In this document: positions 25,015 through 34,513 of the stretch, piece after piece
Layout: each line of letters starts with the position of its first letter
How positions within the stretch are numbered: the stretch's first letter is position 1
Made by a program: the position numbers and the translations under genes
The notes under the pieces: generated by a model
Databases searched by the model: none
What the model saw: the letters and a program-made list of their open reading frames with translations, nothing else
What the model was told of the DNA's origin: nothing
Source: an uncultured Alphaproteobacteria bacterium
Lineage (GTDB): Bacteria > Pseudomonadota > Alphaproteobacteria > Geminicoccales > Geminicoccaceae
Reading direction: 5' to 3'
DNA: 64,000 nt
Assembly: GCA_937995535.1 (NCBI GenBank)
Contig: CALKJU010000040.1
Span: 62,001-126,000, forward strand

Positions 25015-27348
25015 ATGCCGGTGGCCCGTGCGGCCGGCCGAGCCCTGTCGTTGATCGGACTGGCGCTGCTGAGCGCGCTATGGGCGCTGACCCCGGCGCT
25101 GGCAGGCCCGCGCCTTGCGCTGGTGATCGGCAACGGCGCCTACGAGCAGGTCAGCCCGCTGGTCAACCCGCTCAACGATGCTGCCGACATGGCGCGGCGG
25201 CTGCAGGAAATCGGCTTCGAGGTCACGCTCGCGACCAACCTCGACCGGTCGAAGATGAACGCCGCCATTCGCAATCTGCGCCGGCGCGCGCAGCAGGAGG
25301 AGGCGAGCGTGGTCGCCTTCTTCTATGCTGGCCACGGCGTCCAGGTGGACGGGATCAACTATATCCTGCCGGTCGACATGATCGTGCCGGAGAGCCGGTT
25401 CGATCTCGACGATACCGGCGTGCGCGTGCCCGACGTGCTGCGCAACCTCCAGGACGCGGCGCAGACCGCGTTGGTCTTCATCGACGCCTGCCGCGAGGAC
25501 CCGTTCAAGGCGGCGACGCGCAACCTGCGGCGTTCGACGAGCTTCGCCGAAGCGGAAATGGAGCCGCCGGGCTCCGGGATGCTCGTCGCCTGGTCCGCCG
25601 GCAACGGCGAGCTGGCCGCCGACGGCGAGGGTCGTAACAGCCCGTTCACGGCGGCGCTGCTCGAGCACATCGCGACCCCGGGCGTGGACATCCGCACCGT
25701 GCTGGCCCTGGTCCGCGACAGCATGGACAAGAGCCGCACCGAGCAGGTCTCAGTGACCAGCGACCGGATCCGCGGCCAGTTCGTGCTCGTCGAGCCCAAG
25801 CCCGAGCCGCCACCGGCCGAGGCTCCCGACATCGTCATCCAGACCCCGCCGCCGCCGGACGAGCTGATCGTCTGGCAGGGCATCCAGAACAGTACCGAAG
25901 CGATCGACTTCGAGCTGTTCCTGCAGGAGTTTCCCGAGAGTCGGTTCGCCCGGTTCGCCCGGATGCGGCTCGAACGGCTGCAGCAGCAGCCGCCGTTGGC
26001 CCCCACGGAGCCGGCCGTGACGCTGCCATCGCCCGCGCAAGCCGCTCCGGCACCTGAGCCCGAGTACGCGCCGGCCCAGGCCAGCGAGCCGCCGGTGGAG
26101 CCGGAACCCGAGGCGAAGGTCGCGGCACTCCCGGACCCGCGGCGCGAGGAGCCGGCCCCCGCGCTCGTGGCGCCAGCACCGCCGGCGCCGGAGCCCACCC
26201 CAGCGCCGCCGGCGGCTCTACCTACCCCCGTGCCTGCCGCTCCCGCCCAAGAGGACGGCCTCCAGTCCGGCCCGCCGCCCGCCGAGCGGATGTGGACCAA
26301 GGGCAAAGTGAACCTGCGGGCGAGCCCGTCACGGACCGGCTCGCTGCTCGGCAGTCTCGCCCCGGCGACCGAGCTCACGGTGCTGGCCAGCCGCGGCGGC
26401 TGGCTCGAAGTGCAGTCCGCCGACGGTCAGCATGGCTACGTGTTCGGCGAGCTGGTCACGACCCAGGAGCCGACGGTGGCGGCGGTGGCTCCGGACCCGC
26501 CGCCGGCGGCGGCAACCAAGGGTGCACGCAAGGTCGGCGAGGTGTTCCGCGACTGCGCGGAATGTCCCGAGCTGGTCGCCGTCGCGCCGCAGAGCGGCAC
26601 GATCGGGTCACCCGCCTCGGAGCCCGGCCGCTATCCGGACGAGGGCGCGCCGCAGACGGCGAAGATCGAGCAGCCGCTGGCGGTCGGGCGCTACGAGGTG
26701 ACGTTCGCCGAATGGGATGCCTGCGTGGCGGCCGGCGGCTGCGGCGCGTACCGGCCGAGCGACAAGGGCTGGGGCCGGGGCAATCGCCCGGTGATCAATG
26801 TCAGCTTCGACGACGCGCAGGCCTACGTCGCCTGGCTGTCGCGCAAGACCGGGAAGGACTACCGGCTGCTGCGCGAGGCCCAGTGGGAGCTGCTGGCGCG
26901 CGCCGGGAGCAGCGGGCCCAATCCCTGGAACGACGACGAGCGTCGCGCCTGCACGTTCGCCAACGGGCACGACGAGACCAGCCGCCGCGCGAACGCGCTC
27001 GGCATGCTCCCGTTCGCCTGCGACGACGGCTTCGCGGTTACGGCCCCGGTCGGCAGCTTCGCGCCCAACAGCCTCGGCCTGTTCGACATGCTGGGCAACG
27101 TCACGGAGTGGACCGCTGACTGCTACGGGCCGGCGCCGGTCGTCGGCGGGAACGCGCCGAAGGGCTGTGCGGAGCGCGTCGTCCGCGGCGGGAGCTGGGG
27201 CGCGCCGCTCGACGACATGCGTTACGCCCGCCGCCTCGGCGTCCCACCCCGGAGCCGCACCAGCACCGACGGGTTCCGGGTCGCCCGCGGCCTGTCTGAG
27301 GGATTGCTTGACCGCGGCGGCGCGCCACTGGTAGCCGGAGGGGGGTGA
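25015..27348 (+). CDS. exported caspase-like (C14) protein with SH3 and FGE-sulfatase domains
   Basis: 777 residues from the ATG at 25015, preceded by GGGAGGAAG. Signal peptide 1-30. The caspase domain is at about 31-260, with catalytic His107 in FFYAGHGVQ and Cys159 in VFIDACRED. A Pro/Ala-rich linker (about 265-420) contains a short helix-pair unit, ELFLQEFPESRFARFARMRL. An SH3b domain follows at about 425-480 (VNLRASPSRTGSLLG) and an FGE-sulfatase/SUMF1 domain at about 500-760 (GRYEVTFAEWDACV, VRGGSW, GFRVARG). Such caspase-FGE proteins are described as orthocaspase relatives in bacteria. The FGE Cys pair for formylglycine formation is not evident, so this domain is probably for binding. 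Substrate unknown. Confidence 0.88.
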   Translation: MPVARAAGRALSLIGLALLSALWALTPALAGPRLALVIGNGAYEQVSPLVNPLNDAADMARRLQEIGFEVTLATNLDRSKMNAAIRNLRRRAQQEEASVVAFFYAGHGVQVDGINYILPVDMIVPESRFDLDDTGVRVPDVLRNLQDAAQTALVFIDACREDPFKAATRNLRRSTSFAEAEMEPPGSGMLVAWSAGNGELAADGEGRNSPFTAALLEHIATPGVDIRTVLALVRDSMDKSRTEQVSVTSDRIRGQFVLVEPKPEPPPAEAPDIVIQTPPPPDELIVWQGIQNSTEAIDFELFLQEFPESRFARFARMRLERLQQQPPLAPTEPAVTLPSPAQAAPAPEPEYAPAQASEPPVEPEPEAKVAALPDPRREEPAPALVAPAPPAPEPTPAPPAALPTPVPAAPAQEDGLQSGPPPAERMWTKGKVNLRASPSRTGSLLGSLAPATELTVLASRGGWLEVQSADGQHGYVFGELVTTQEPTVAAVAPDPPPAAATKGARKVGEVFRDCAECPELVAVAPQSGTIGSPASEPGRYPDEGAPQTAKIEQPLAVGRYEVTFAEWDACVAAGGCGAYRPSDKGWGRGNRPVINVSFDDAQAYVAWLSRKTGKDYRLLREAQWELLARAGSSGPNPWNDDERRACTFANGHDETSRRANALGMLPFACDDGFAVTAPVGSFAPNSLGLFDMLGNVTEWTADCYGPAPVVGGNAPKGCAERVVRGGSWGAPLDDMRYARRLGVPPRSRTSTDGFRVARGLSEGLLDRGGAPLVAGGG

Positions 27349-27364
27349 GCGGGGGAGCTGGGCC

Positions 27365-27679
27365 ATGCATCGCTGGGGCCACGTCGTCGCCGCGCTGCGG
27401 ACCTTGCTGCTGGCGACCGTCTCGGTCGGCGTGGCCGCGCCCGCGGCGGTGGCGCAGGCGGACCGGGACGAAGCCGACTGGCAGGCCGCGCGGGCCGAGG
27501 GCACCAGCCGTGCCTTCCAGCGCTACCTGGAACGGAATCCGCTCGGCCGCCACGCCGGCGAGGCGTTCGTGCTGATCTCGCGGCTCTCGGTCGCCGAGGA
27601 GTGGGGTATCTCCCCGGACCTCATTCGGCCCGCCGGCACGGGCACCGGCAATCCGATCGGCGTCGCCAGCATCTATTAG
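27365..27679 (+). CDS. small exported protein with a TPR-like helical unit
   Basis: 104 residues starting 16 nt after the caspase stop. Signal peptide to about residue 31 (LLLATVSVGVAAPAAVAQA). The mature part has a helix-turn-helix unit FQRYLERNPLGRHAGEAF that closely mirrors ELFLQEFPESRFARFARM in the caspase upstream. The two probably evolved from the same repeat unit and may interact. The C-terminus is short and Gly-rich. Same operon as the caspase gene. Function unknown. Confidence 0.7.
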   Translation: MHRWGHVVAALRTLLLATVSVGVAAPAAVAQADRDEADWQAARAEGTSRAFQRYLERNPLGRHAGEAFVLISRLSVAEEWGISPDLIRPAGTGTGNPIGVASIY

Positions 27680-27686
27680 AGACTTT

Positions 27687-29867
27687 TCACGGTCGATCGG
27701 CACGGCCCAGCAAGGCGAGCTCGCTGATCAGCCGCGCCGCCTCCGCGGCACCGTTGGTGCGGTCGAGCCCGGCGAGGTTGCGGCGCAGCTCCGCCTGCCG
27801 CTGCGGGTCGAGAAGGGCATCCAACGCCTCCGGAAGATCGTGGAGTTCGTGCGCCCGGAGGTGCAGCGCGAGACCGCGCCGGGCCGCGTAGCGGGCGCGC
27901 AGGAGCTGATCGTCCATCATCGGGTTCTCGTTCGGGATCAGCAGCGCCGGCACGCCGGCAAAGAGCAGCTCGTGGAAAGCATTGTAGCCCACCGCGCTGA
28001 CCGCCGCGTCGAAGGCCGCGAGGTAGCGCGCGAGCGGAAAGGCGCGTCGGCGCAGGACGTGGCGTGGCAGCGCCAGCGGAACGTCGGTGATCGGTGAATC
28101 GACCGCGACGACCACGAGATCGGGCCGTCCCGCGAGCAGCGCCGCACAACGGTGTGCCACGCTGCGGAAGTCGAAGTTGTTGCCGCTGCCGAGCTGCAGC
28201 AGGACGACGCTGGCATCCTGCGGCAGCCGCAAGGCCTCGCGGGCGAGCGCGCGCGGCAGCGCCTCCTGATCGTCGAGCAGACGCAGCGGCGCCACCAGGC
28301 GCGTGCGCTCGCGGCTTCGCGCGGTCGGCCCGCGATCCCAGGCGCCGGCCAGTTCGCCGGGCTCGAGGACCATGTCGAACGCCGCCTCGCGCTCCAGGGC
28401 CACGGCACCACTGCCGTCGCGCCAGAGCCCGCGGCGCGACCAGACGAGCCAGCCGTCGGCGCGGTCGGCGAGCGCGGCCAAGAGCCCGCCATAGGGCATG
28501 TTCCCGTCGAACACCACGACCCGCGCGCGCCATGCGGCCAGGATCTCGACCAAGCTGCGCCGCAGCGCACGGTTCCAGACGCTCTCGTCCAGGCGCTGCT
28601 GGGCATGGAAGGGGAGATGCTCGCAGGGGTAGCCGAGCTCGCGGACCAGATGCACCGCCTGCGACAGCGAGACGAACACCGGCTCGATTCCCGCCGGCAG
28701 GCGCCGCGCCATGGCGAGACAGCGGGAGAGATGACCGAGGCCGACACCGTTGGAGGTGAAGAACATGACTCGCACGGCGCGCGCCGACGCGGCGGCCGGG
28801 CGCGACACCGCGCGCGGTGCGCCGATCAGACGCTCGACGCGCGAGACGTGGACCTGCGGCGCGAAGCGCTCGTGGACGAAGGTGCGGCCGGCCTCGCTGA
28901 GCTCGCGCCACCGGCTGCGATCGCCACACAGCTCGAGCGCCCTCGCCGGAGCGTCGCGGCGGCCGGCGACGATCGCCACCTCGCCGAACAGCGGTGCAAG
29001 AGCCTCCGGCAGGATCGCCGGACAGCCGGCGGCCAGCGCTTCGAGAATCGCGCGCCCGAACGCCTCCACCCAGCGCGGATGGAAGAAGTAGACGTAGGCG
29101 TCGACCTCGCGAAGGAACCGGGGAGCGGCGCCGGGCGTGAACGGCTGCACCTCCCAGGTGCTGGGCAGCGGCTCGCCCATGAGTTCGGAGAGGAACGGCC
29201 CGCCGCCGAGGATCCGCACGCGAAAGCGCGGGTCGTCGGGATAGGCCTCCAGCACCGCCGCCCGGTCCGGAGGCCATTTCAGCGGGTCGGGCCGGCTGTG
29301 CCGACCGATCCGCACCGGGCCGCCATTCGGATGATCGCGCGGGCCGGCGAACGGTACCGGCTCGAGGATGTTGACCCAATCCGCGGGGAGCAATGGCGGG
29401 TGGCGGGGGAGCTTGGCGAGCTGTTCGCGCACCAGCGGGCCGACCGGTGCCCAGAGCGGCGCCTCGCCGAGCGCCTCGCTCACCACGCCCTCGATCGCCG
29501 GTACGTCGTAGAACGGCGTCCCGTCTGCGGCGAACGGCGGGTGGTGGACGATGAGCAACCGGTGCTCGGCCGCGATGCGCAGCGGCTGCTGCGGCAGGAA
29601 TGTCAGGAGCTGCGGATGATGGATCTCGAGCAGCCCGCAGCTCAGCGGCGTCGACGGCGCCACCAAGTCGCACGCCGCCGCGTCGATCAATGCGCGCAGC
29701 TCGGGATGGAACGGGTGCGGGCGGCGCAGCACCGCGCCGGCAAGTGGGACGAGCGCGATGCGGTAGCCGGCCGCGGCCGCCGCGCGGATCTCGCTCGCCA
29801 GGGCCGTGGAGCTGCCCCCGGGAAAGCGCGGATCGGCGAGTAGGACGATGTCGTAGGTGTGGCTCAC
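27687..29867 (-). CDS. two-domain glycosyltransferase-like protein
   Basis: 726 residues. A GTG at 29867 is taken as start because the protein then begins directly with the first beta strand (YDIVLLADPRFPGGSSTA). The N-terminal half is GT-B fold (about 1-360), with RGRHSRPDPLKW-type and VDAYVYFFHPRWVEAFGRAILEALAAG segments typical of GT4. The C-terminal half (about 375-726) resembles MurG/UDP-glycosyltransferases: FFTSNGVGLGHLSRCLAMA near its start, then VLLQLGSGN and VGYNAFHELLFAGVPALLIPN. Cytoplasmic, acting on surface glycans. It converges with the small TPR-like gene with a 7-nt gap. The donor sugar is unknown. Confidence 0.8.
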   Translation of the reverse strand: MSHTYDIVLLADPRFPGGSSTALASEIRAAAAAGYRIALVPLAGAVLRRPHPFHPELRALIDAAACDLVAPSTPLSCGLLEIHHPQLLTFLPQQPLRIAAEHRLLIVHHPPFAADGTPFYDVPAIEGVVSEALGEAPLWAPVGPLVREQLAKLPRHPPLLPADWVNILEPVPFAGPRDHPNGGPVRIGRHSRPDPLKWPPDRAAVLEAYPDDPRFRVRILGGGPFLSELMGEPLPSTWEVQPFTPGAAPRFLREVDAYVYFFHPRWVEAFGRAILEALAAGCPAILPEALAPLFGEVAIVAGRRDAPARALELCGDRSRWRELSEAGRTFVHERFAPQVHVSRVERLIGAPRAVSRPAAASARAVRVMFFTSNGVGLGHLSRCLAMARRLPAGIEPVFVSLSQAVHLVRELGYPCEHLPFHAQQRLDESVWNRALRRSLVEILAAWRARVVVFDGNMPYGGLLAALADRADGWLVWSRRGLWRDGSGAVALEREAAFDMVLEPGELAGAWDRGPTARSRERTRLVAPLRLLDDQEALPRALAREALRLPQDASVVLLQLGSGNNFDFRSVAHRCAALLAGRPDLVVVAVDSPITDVPLALPRHVLRRRAFPLARYLAAFDAAVSAVGYNAFHELLFAGVPALLIPNENPMMDDQLLRARYAARRGLALHLRAHELHDLPEALDALLDPQRQAELRRNLAGLDRTNGAAEAARLISELALLGRADRP

Positions 29868-29963
29868 TTGGCCTTTCGCACGAGAATTCCGGTTGTCGCC
29901 CGGCTGTCTCGGGCGGCATCGTCGTGTCCCATGGAAGCCACGACAAGAGGCCGATCGCCCGCC

Positions 29964-30752
29964 ATGCCGGCGCAGCCCACCGCCGACCATCTGACCACGC
30001 TCGTCGCCCGGCTCGGTGAGGCGCTGGCGGCGGAGAGGCGGGCGCGCGAGGTGGACCGGGTGGAGGCCGCGCGGGCGCGACAGTCGCTGGAGCGCGAGCT
30101 GGCCGCGGCGGTCCGCGCCGCCGGGATCGCGGAGCGCGAGCGACAGGGGCTGCTCGATCTGCTCCTGCAACAGGAGCGGCGGCTGCTGCAGCTCGAGGCG
30201 CCTCCCGCGCCGCGGCGTGGGCGCCTCGGCGCCGTTCGGGCCTTTTTGGCGACCTGGCGCGCCGGCCGCGCTGGCTCGGCCGCAGCGCCGAGCGCCGACC
30301 ATGGCACGCCCCCGCGCACAGCGCCGCTGCCTGCGCTGCTCGCCTGCGTGGTCGGACTCGACCACGGCGCCCTCGCGCTGGTCATCGAGACCGTGCGTGC
30401 CCACGCCGACCGGGCGGCGGCGCGGCCCGTGTTCCTCACCGACGGCCTGCGGTTCGAGCTGTTCCGTGCGGCCGGGGTCGCCTTCGAGCACCTGCCGAGC
30501 CAAGCCGATGTGGCGCCCGCCCTCGACACTGCCGGCTGGCGGCTCTACGTCGCGCGACGGCTGGCCCTGCTGGTCGAGAAGTGGCAAGCGGCGGCAATCG
30601 TCGCCTATGGCGAGTCGGCGTCGCAGTGGCTTGCGCAGCTCGCGGCCGAGCCGCTGCTGCCGCCGCCGGTCCGCGCGCTGCTGCCCGGGGAGCCGGACGA
30701 GCGGTCGTCACCATCGCCCTTGACCGGCGCGGCCGACGCCGTTCCGTCCTGA
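29964..30752 (+). CDS. coiled-coil protein of unknown function next to the glycosyltransferase
   Basis: 262 residues from the ATG at 29964, which has GAGG upstream. An ATG at 29931 is an alternative. Residues 5-75 form a charged coiled coil rich in Arg, Glu and Ala. After a basic linker (about 80-120) comes an alpha/beta region, with ALLACVVGLDHGALALVIE followed by FLTDGLRFELFRAAGVAFEHLP, and a helix KWQAAAIVAYGESASQWL. This second half resembles the N-terminal strands of glycosyltransferase-type proteins. It is divergent from the glycosyltransferase gene (96 nt apart), so a joint role in surface glycan synthesis is possible. Family not recognised. Confidence 0.6.
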   Translation: MPAQPTADHLTTLVARLGEALAAERRAREVDRVEAARARQSLERELAAAVRAAGIAERERQGLLDLLLQQERRLLQLEAPPAPRRGRLGAVRAFLATWRAGRAGSAAAPSADHGTPPRTAPLPALLACVVGLDHGALALVIETVRAHADRAAARPVFLTDGLRFELFRAAGVAFEHLPSQADVAPALDTAGWRLYVARRLALLVEKWQAAAIVAYGESASQWLAQLAAEPLLPPPVRALLPGEPDERSSPSPLTGAADAVPS

Positions 30753-30875
30753 ATCCCAGCGCGACAGCTTTCTCCCCGGACGATCATCGCGACCGACCAC
30801 TCGGGTCGTTGCATCGCCATGGGCGGGCGGCGGCGTGCGGCGAGCTTTGGGCAGCCGCCGACTGAGGACCCCGAT

Positions 30876-32330
30876 CTAGGTCGCGACAGGTGCCGGCGCG
30901 CGCTCGAGGGCCAGCTCACGGAGGCGGCGGAGGTTGCTGAAGTCGACGCCGGGCCAGTCCAGGCTCGGGTGGCGCAGCACCTCGAGGAACTCGAGATAGG
31001 CCGGGTGGTCGGGCGAGCCGATGTAGTGCTCGCGGAACTCGGCGACGCTGTAGGTGCCCCAGTTGCGGATCATCTGGAAGTAGATGCCGTCGGTGCCGAG
31101 CGCGCGGGAGAGTTCCGCGGCGGCCGGCATCTCACGGAAGTTCAACGCCTGGACGACGAAGTCGAGGCGGAGCAGGGGCAGCCGTCCGCGCTCGCGCAGC
31201 CACCCTAGGAACATGAGGTTGGAAAGCAGCCGGGCAAAGTCCCCGCCACGGCGGACCACGGCATAGGTCGCCGGCGTCGCGGCGTCGATCGACACCCAGA
31301 CGCTCTCGACCAGCCCCTCGAGCTGCAGCTCCTCCCAGGCGCGTTCGTCGAGCAGGAGGCCGTTGGTCTGGATCTGCACCCGCAGCTCGGGCGGCCGCAG
31401 CTCGGCCAGGCGCTTCAGCACGTATCGGAAGTGCGCGCTGGCGAAGGGATCGCCGCTGCCGGTGATCTTGACCTGACGGGCGTCGCGCAGGAGTGGGAAC
31501 AGCGTCCGGTCGGCCAGCTCGTTGAGCCGGTCCTGCTCGGCCTTGCCGGCGAGGATGACGTCCTGCCGGCAGGACGGGCAGGACAGGTTGCAACTCCGGT
31601 CCTGCGACATCAGCACGCGCAGCGGACGCCGCTCGAGCCGGGTGACCCCGTTGCGGACGATCTCGCGATGGGCGGGATCGCTGAGCGCATCGCGACGCTT
31701 CAGGCGGCGATCGACGATCAGCGGGCAGTTGCCGCGGCTGCAGTAGCGGAAGCTGCCGTCGAGGATCGAGCGGCGGATCGCTTCGGCCGTGGGCGAGTTC
31801 CAGATCTCGTCCGGCCCGCCGCGCTTGAGATTGCCGATCGGCACCGGCAGCCACGCCGAGCAGCAGGTGTAGACGTCGCCGTTCGCGCGCACCTCGAACT
31901 CCTCGAACGGCTTGGCGCAGAAGAACGGGCTGAGATCCTCGATGGCCGCGGCGCGGTCACCCTCGTGCCGCGCGCGGGCGCGGCCGTAGAGGCGATGGGC
32001 GAAGCTGTCGCGATGATCCATGGCAACGGCGGTCTCGGCGCCGCGCATCGCGACCAGCGTCTCGCCCTCGGATTCCGCCACCACGGCACCGAGTACGTGG
32101 AGCAGGCGCGGGGCACCCGTATCCTGGGCGGCCCACTCGACGAAGGCACGCCAACTGTCGGCGTCGTCGAGCCCGCAGTCCTGCGCGAGCGCGGCGCGCA
32201 CCCGGTCGATCACCGTCTCCGGCGCCTCCCCGGCCTCGACCGGCGCCTTCACGGCGAGCTCGTAGGCCGGCTGGGCCGCGAGCAGCCGCTCGAGTGCGGC
32301 GCGGAAGCCGGCGGGAGCTGCCACTTCCAT
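30876..32330 (-). CDS. radical SAM protein with N-terminal SPASM-like Cys region
   Basis: 484 residues. The radical SAM cluster motif is CNLSCPSC (CX3CX2C) at about residue 250, followed by a KITGSGDPF strand and IQTNGLLL, VWVSIDAATP and FVVQALNF strands of the TIM barrel. Before it, at about 140-200, a Cys-containing region (FFCAKPFEEFEVRANGDVY, TCCSAW, CSRGNCP) looks like a SPASM auxiliary-cluster domain, which is normally C-terminal. Residues 1-130 are helical with no recognised domain. It starts 8 nt after the SEL1-caspase stop, so the two form an operon. Substrate unknown. Peptide modification or a link to glycan synthesis are both possible. Confidence 0.82.
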   Translation of the reverse strand: MEVAAPAGFRAALERLLAAQPAYELAVKAPVEAGEAPETVIDRVRAALAQDCGLDDADSWRAFVEWAAQDTGAPRLLHVLGAVVAESEGETLVAMRGAETAVAMDHRDSFAHRLYGRARARHEGDRAAAIEDLSPFFCAKPFEEFEVRANGDVYTCCSAWLPVPIGNLKRGGPDEIWNSPTAEAIRRSILDGSFRYCSRGNCPLIVDRRLKRRDALSDPAHREIVRNGVTRLERRPLRVLMSQDRSCNLSCPSCRQDVILAGKAEQDRLNELADRTLFPLLRDARQVKITGSGDPFASAHFRYVLKRLAELRPPELRVQIQTNGLLLDERAWEELQLEGLVESVWVSIDAATPATYAVVRRGGDFARLLSNLMFLGWLRERGRLPLLRLDFVVQALNFREMPAAAELSRALGTDGIYFQMIRNWGTYSVAEFREHYIGSPDHPAYLEFLEVLRHPSLDWPGVDFSNLRRLRELALERAPAPVAT

Positions 32331-32338
32331 GATCGCGA

Positions 32339-34330
32339 CTAGAAACGCTCGCGGCTCAGCGCCTGGGCGCGGGCCGCCGCCGCGCTGCGCTGCGCCTCGC
32401 TCAGCGCGCCCGCGGCCTGGTCGGCCAGCGTCTCGGCGTCGGCGACCCGCCCCGCCTTGGCGAGCAGCAGATAGGCGTAGGCCTCGACCGGATCGGGCGG
32501 AACGCCCTGTCCCTCGCCGTAAAGGCGGGCGAGATCGACGAACGCGTCCTTGTAGCCGCGCTCGGCGGCGAGCAACAGCAGGGCGCGGGCGCGGGCCGGA
32601 TCGGCCGGGACGCCCTTGCCGCTCAGGTAGAGCCGGGCCAGCCAGCGTGGCGCGAAGCGGTTGCCACGCTCGACCGCCGCTTCGTACCAGCGCACCGCCG
32701 CGGCGAGATCGACCTCCGTGCCGCGCCCGAGCTCGAACAGGCGGCCGAGATTGTTCATCGCCTCGTGGTTGGCGAGCGCCGCCGCCTGCTCGTAATAGCG
32801 CCGCGCGGTGACCGGGTCCTCGGGCACGCCCTGACCGCGGCGGTAGATGTCGCCGAGCGCATTGATCGCGTCCGGCCAGCCGGTGGCCGCGGCAAGGCCG
32901 GTCCAGGCCAAGCCCTCGCGCTCCGCCTTCGGCACACCGCGCCCGGTGAGGTAGAGATTACCGAGGTTCACCCGGGCGCGCGGATGGCCCTCCAGGGCGG
33001 CACGCCGATACAGCTCGAAGGCGCGCCCGAAGTCGCTCGGGCCCAGGCGGTCCGAGCGGTACATGTAGCCGAGGTTGACCAGCGCCGAGGTGTAGCCGCC
33101 GGCGATCGCCCGCTCGTAGAACGGGACCGCCTCCGGATATCGGCCGGCGACCTCGAGCGCCCGGGCCATGAGGAACGCCAGCCTCGGATTGTCGGGATCG
33201 CGGGCGAGATCGCGCGCGCAGGCGCGCAGGGCGATACGCGCGTTGACGAGCCCCCAGGGGATCCCGTCGGCGAGGCGCGCCGGGTCGAGATCGTCGCTGG
33301 CCGCCACGTCGCAGTCGGTGACGAGGCGGCCCAGCCCGTCGGGGAGATCGTCGAAGCGTCCCGCCCGGCGCAGCTCCGGCGGCGGGGTCGGCGGCTCGCC
33401 GCGCTGTTCGAGCTCGCCGAGGCGTGCCCGCGCTTGTCCGCTGAGCGGGCTGTCGGCGAACAGGGCGACGAACTCGCGGAAGTCGGTCGGATCGCGGCTG
33501 GCAGCGATCGTCCGCCACTGGACCGAGGCGAGATCCAAGCCGTCGGTCGCGGCGAGCGTCGGCGCCGGCGTCGGCCGGCCTTGCGGATCGTTGAGGATCA
33601 CGGCGGTCTCCAACGAGCCCGAGACCCAAGGGAGCTGCCGCCCCTCGGTGGCCTCGCGGACCCGGCCGCGTACGGTGCGGAACACGTCGTAGACGTCGCG
33701 GCCCGGCTCGGCGAGCGCGTTGACCAGGGCCGCCGTGAACGGGCTGTTGGCACCGCTGCCGTCCTCGGCGACCATCCCGGCCGAGGTGGCGTAGGCCACC
33801 AGCGTCTGCACCTCGGCGCGCTCGACCATCGCCAGCCCGGGACCGAGCGCCTCGTCGACATCGCCGAACGGATTGTCACGGCAGGCGTCGAGCACGATCA
33901 GCGCCACGGCCACGCCCCGGTCGGCGAGGGCCTGCAGCACCTGCTCCAGATCGAGGCTGGTGGCGATCAGATCGTCGATCGACTCGGCCGAGAAATCGAT
34001 CGGCACGAGATAGTTTCGGCCGCGGTACTGGATTGCGTGCCCGGCGTAGTAGAACAGCGCGAGATCACCGCTCCCCAGCTCCTGCTGGAGCATCGTCGGC
34101 ACCGTCCGCAGCCGGTTCCGGTCCGCGTCCTCCACGAGCCGGACCTCGAAGCCGAGATCGCGCAGCACGGCCACCATCGAGCGGGCGTCGTTGCGCGGGT
34201 TGTCGAGCGGCGCCTCGTGATACTCGGAGTTGCCGACGATCATCGCGACCCGTCGCGCCGAGGGCTCGAGCGCCGCGGCGGAAGCGCACGCGCCGATCAC
34301 GCACAGGGCCAGAAGGAGCAGCCGCCGCAT
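32339..34330 (-). CDS. exported caspase-like (C14) protein with SEL1 repeats
   Basis: 663 residues from the ATG at 34330. Signal peptide 1-20. The caspase domain runs about 25-260, with His98 in FYYAGHAIQ and Cys150 in IVLDACRDNPFG, so the dyad is intact. The Gly usually following His is Ala. The middle (about 270-400) is helical, and 400-640 contains about six SEL1-type repeats (ALVNLGYMYRSD, ARVNLGNLYLTGRGV, AINALGDIYRRGQGVPED, AMNNLGRLFELGRGT and others) that mediate protein binding. Exported orthocaspases with SEL1 arrays are thought to act in stress or cell-envelope regulation. Co-transcribed with the radical SAM gene. Confidence 0.87.
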   Translation of the reverse strand: MRRLLLLALCVIGACASAAALEPSARRVAMIVGNSEYHEAPLDNPRNDARSMVAVLRDLGFEVRLVEDADRNRLRTVPTMLQQELGSGDLALFYYAGHAIQYRGRNYLVPIDFSAESIDDLIATSLDLEQVLQALADRGVAVALIVLDACRDNPFGDVDEALGPGLAMVERAEVQTLVAYATSAGMVAEDGSGANSPFTAALVNALAEPGRDVYDVFRTVRGRVREATEGRQLPWVSGSLETAVILNDPQGRPTPAPTLAATDGLDLASVQWRTIAASRDPTDFREFVALFADSPLSGQARARLGELEQRGEPPTPPPELRRAGRFDDLPDGLGRLVTDCDVAASDDLDPARLADGIPWGLVNARIALRACARDLARDPDNPRLAFLMARALEVAGRYPEAVPFYERAIAGGYTSALVNLGYMYRSDRLGPSDFGRAFELYRRAALEGHPRARVNLGNLYLTGRGVPKAEREGLAWTGLAAATGWPDAINALGDIYRRGQGVPEDPVTARRYYEQAAALANHEAMNNLGRLFELGRGTEVDLAAAVRWYEAAVERGNRFAPRWLARLYLSGKGVPADPARARALLLLAAERGYKDAFVDLARLYGEGQGVPPDPVEAYAYLLLAKAGRVADAETLADQAAGALSEAQRSAAAARAQALSRERF

Positions 34331-34513
34331 CGAAGGTTCGGTCCCGGTCCGTCGGCCGCGGACGCAGGATCGTAGCAGCGGCCCGGCGGCGCTGGAAGCG
34401 CGCCGTGGACAGCCGAGCCTATCGGGTGTGACCCTGTGGGCATTGCCAGCGCGTCCGCTGAAGTCTATCAGCGACATCGATCGGGTATTCGAGCCCGTGG
34501 CCTGGACCTCGCC

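Noticed and set aside
26500-27348. FGE-fold domain as a target of a diversity-generating retroelement
   Set aside because: C-type-lectin/FGE domains can be variable proteins, but no reverse transcriptase or template repeat is present nearby.
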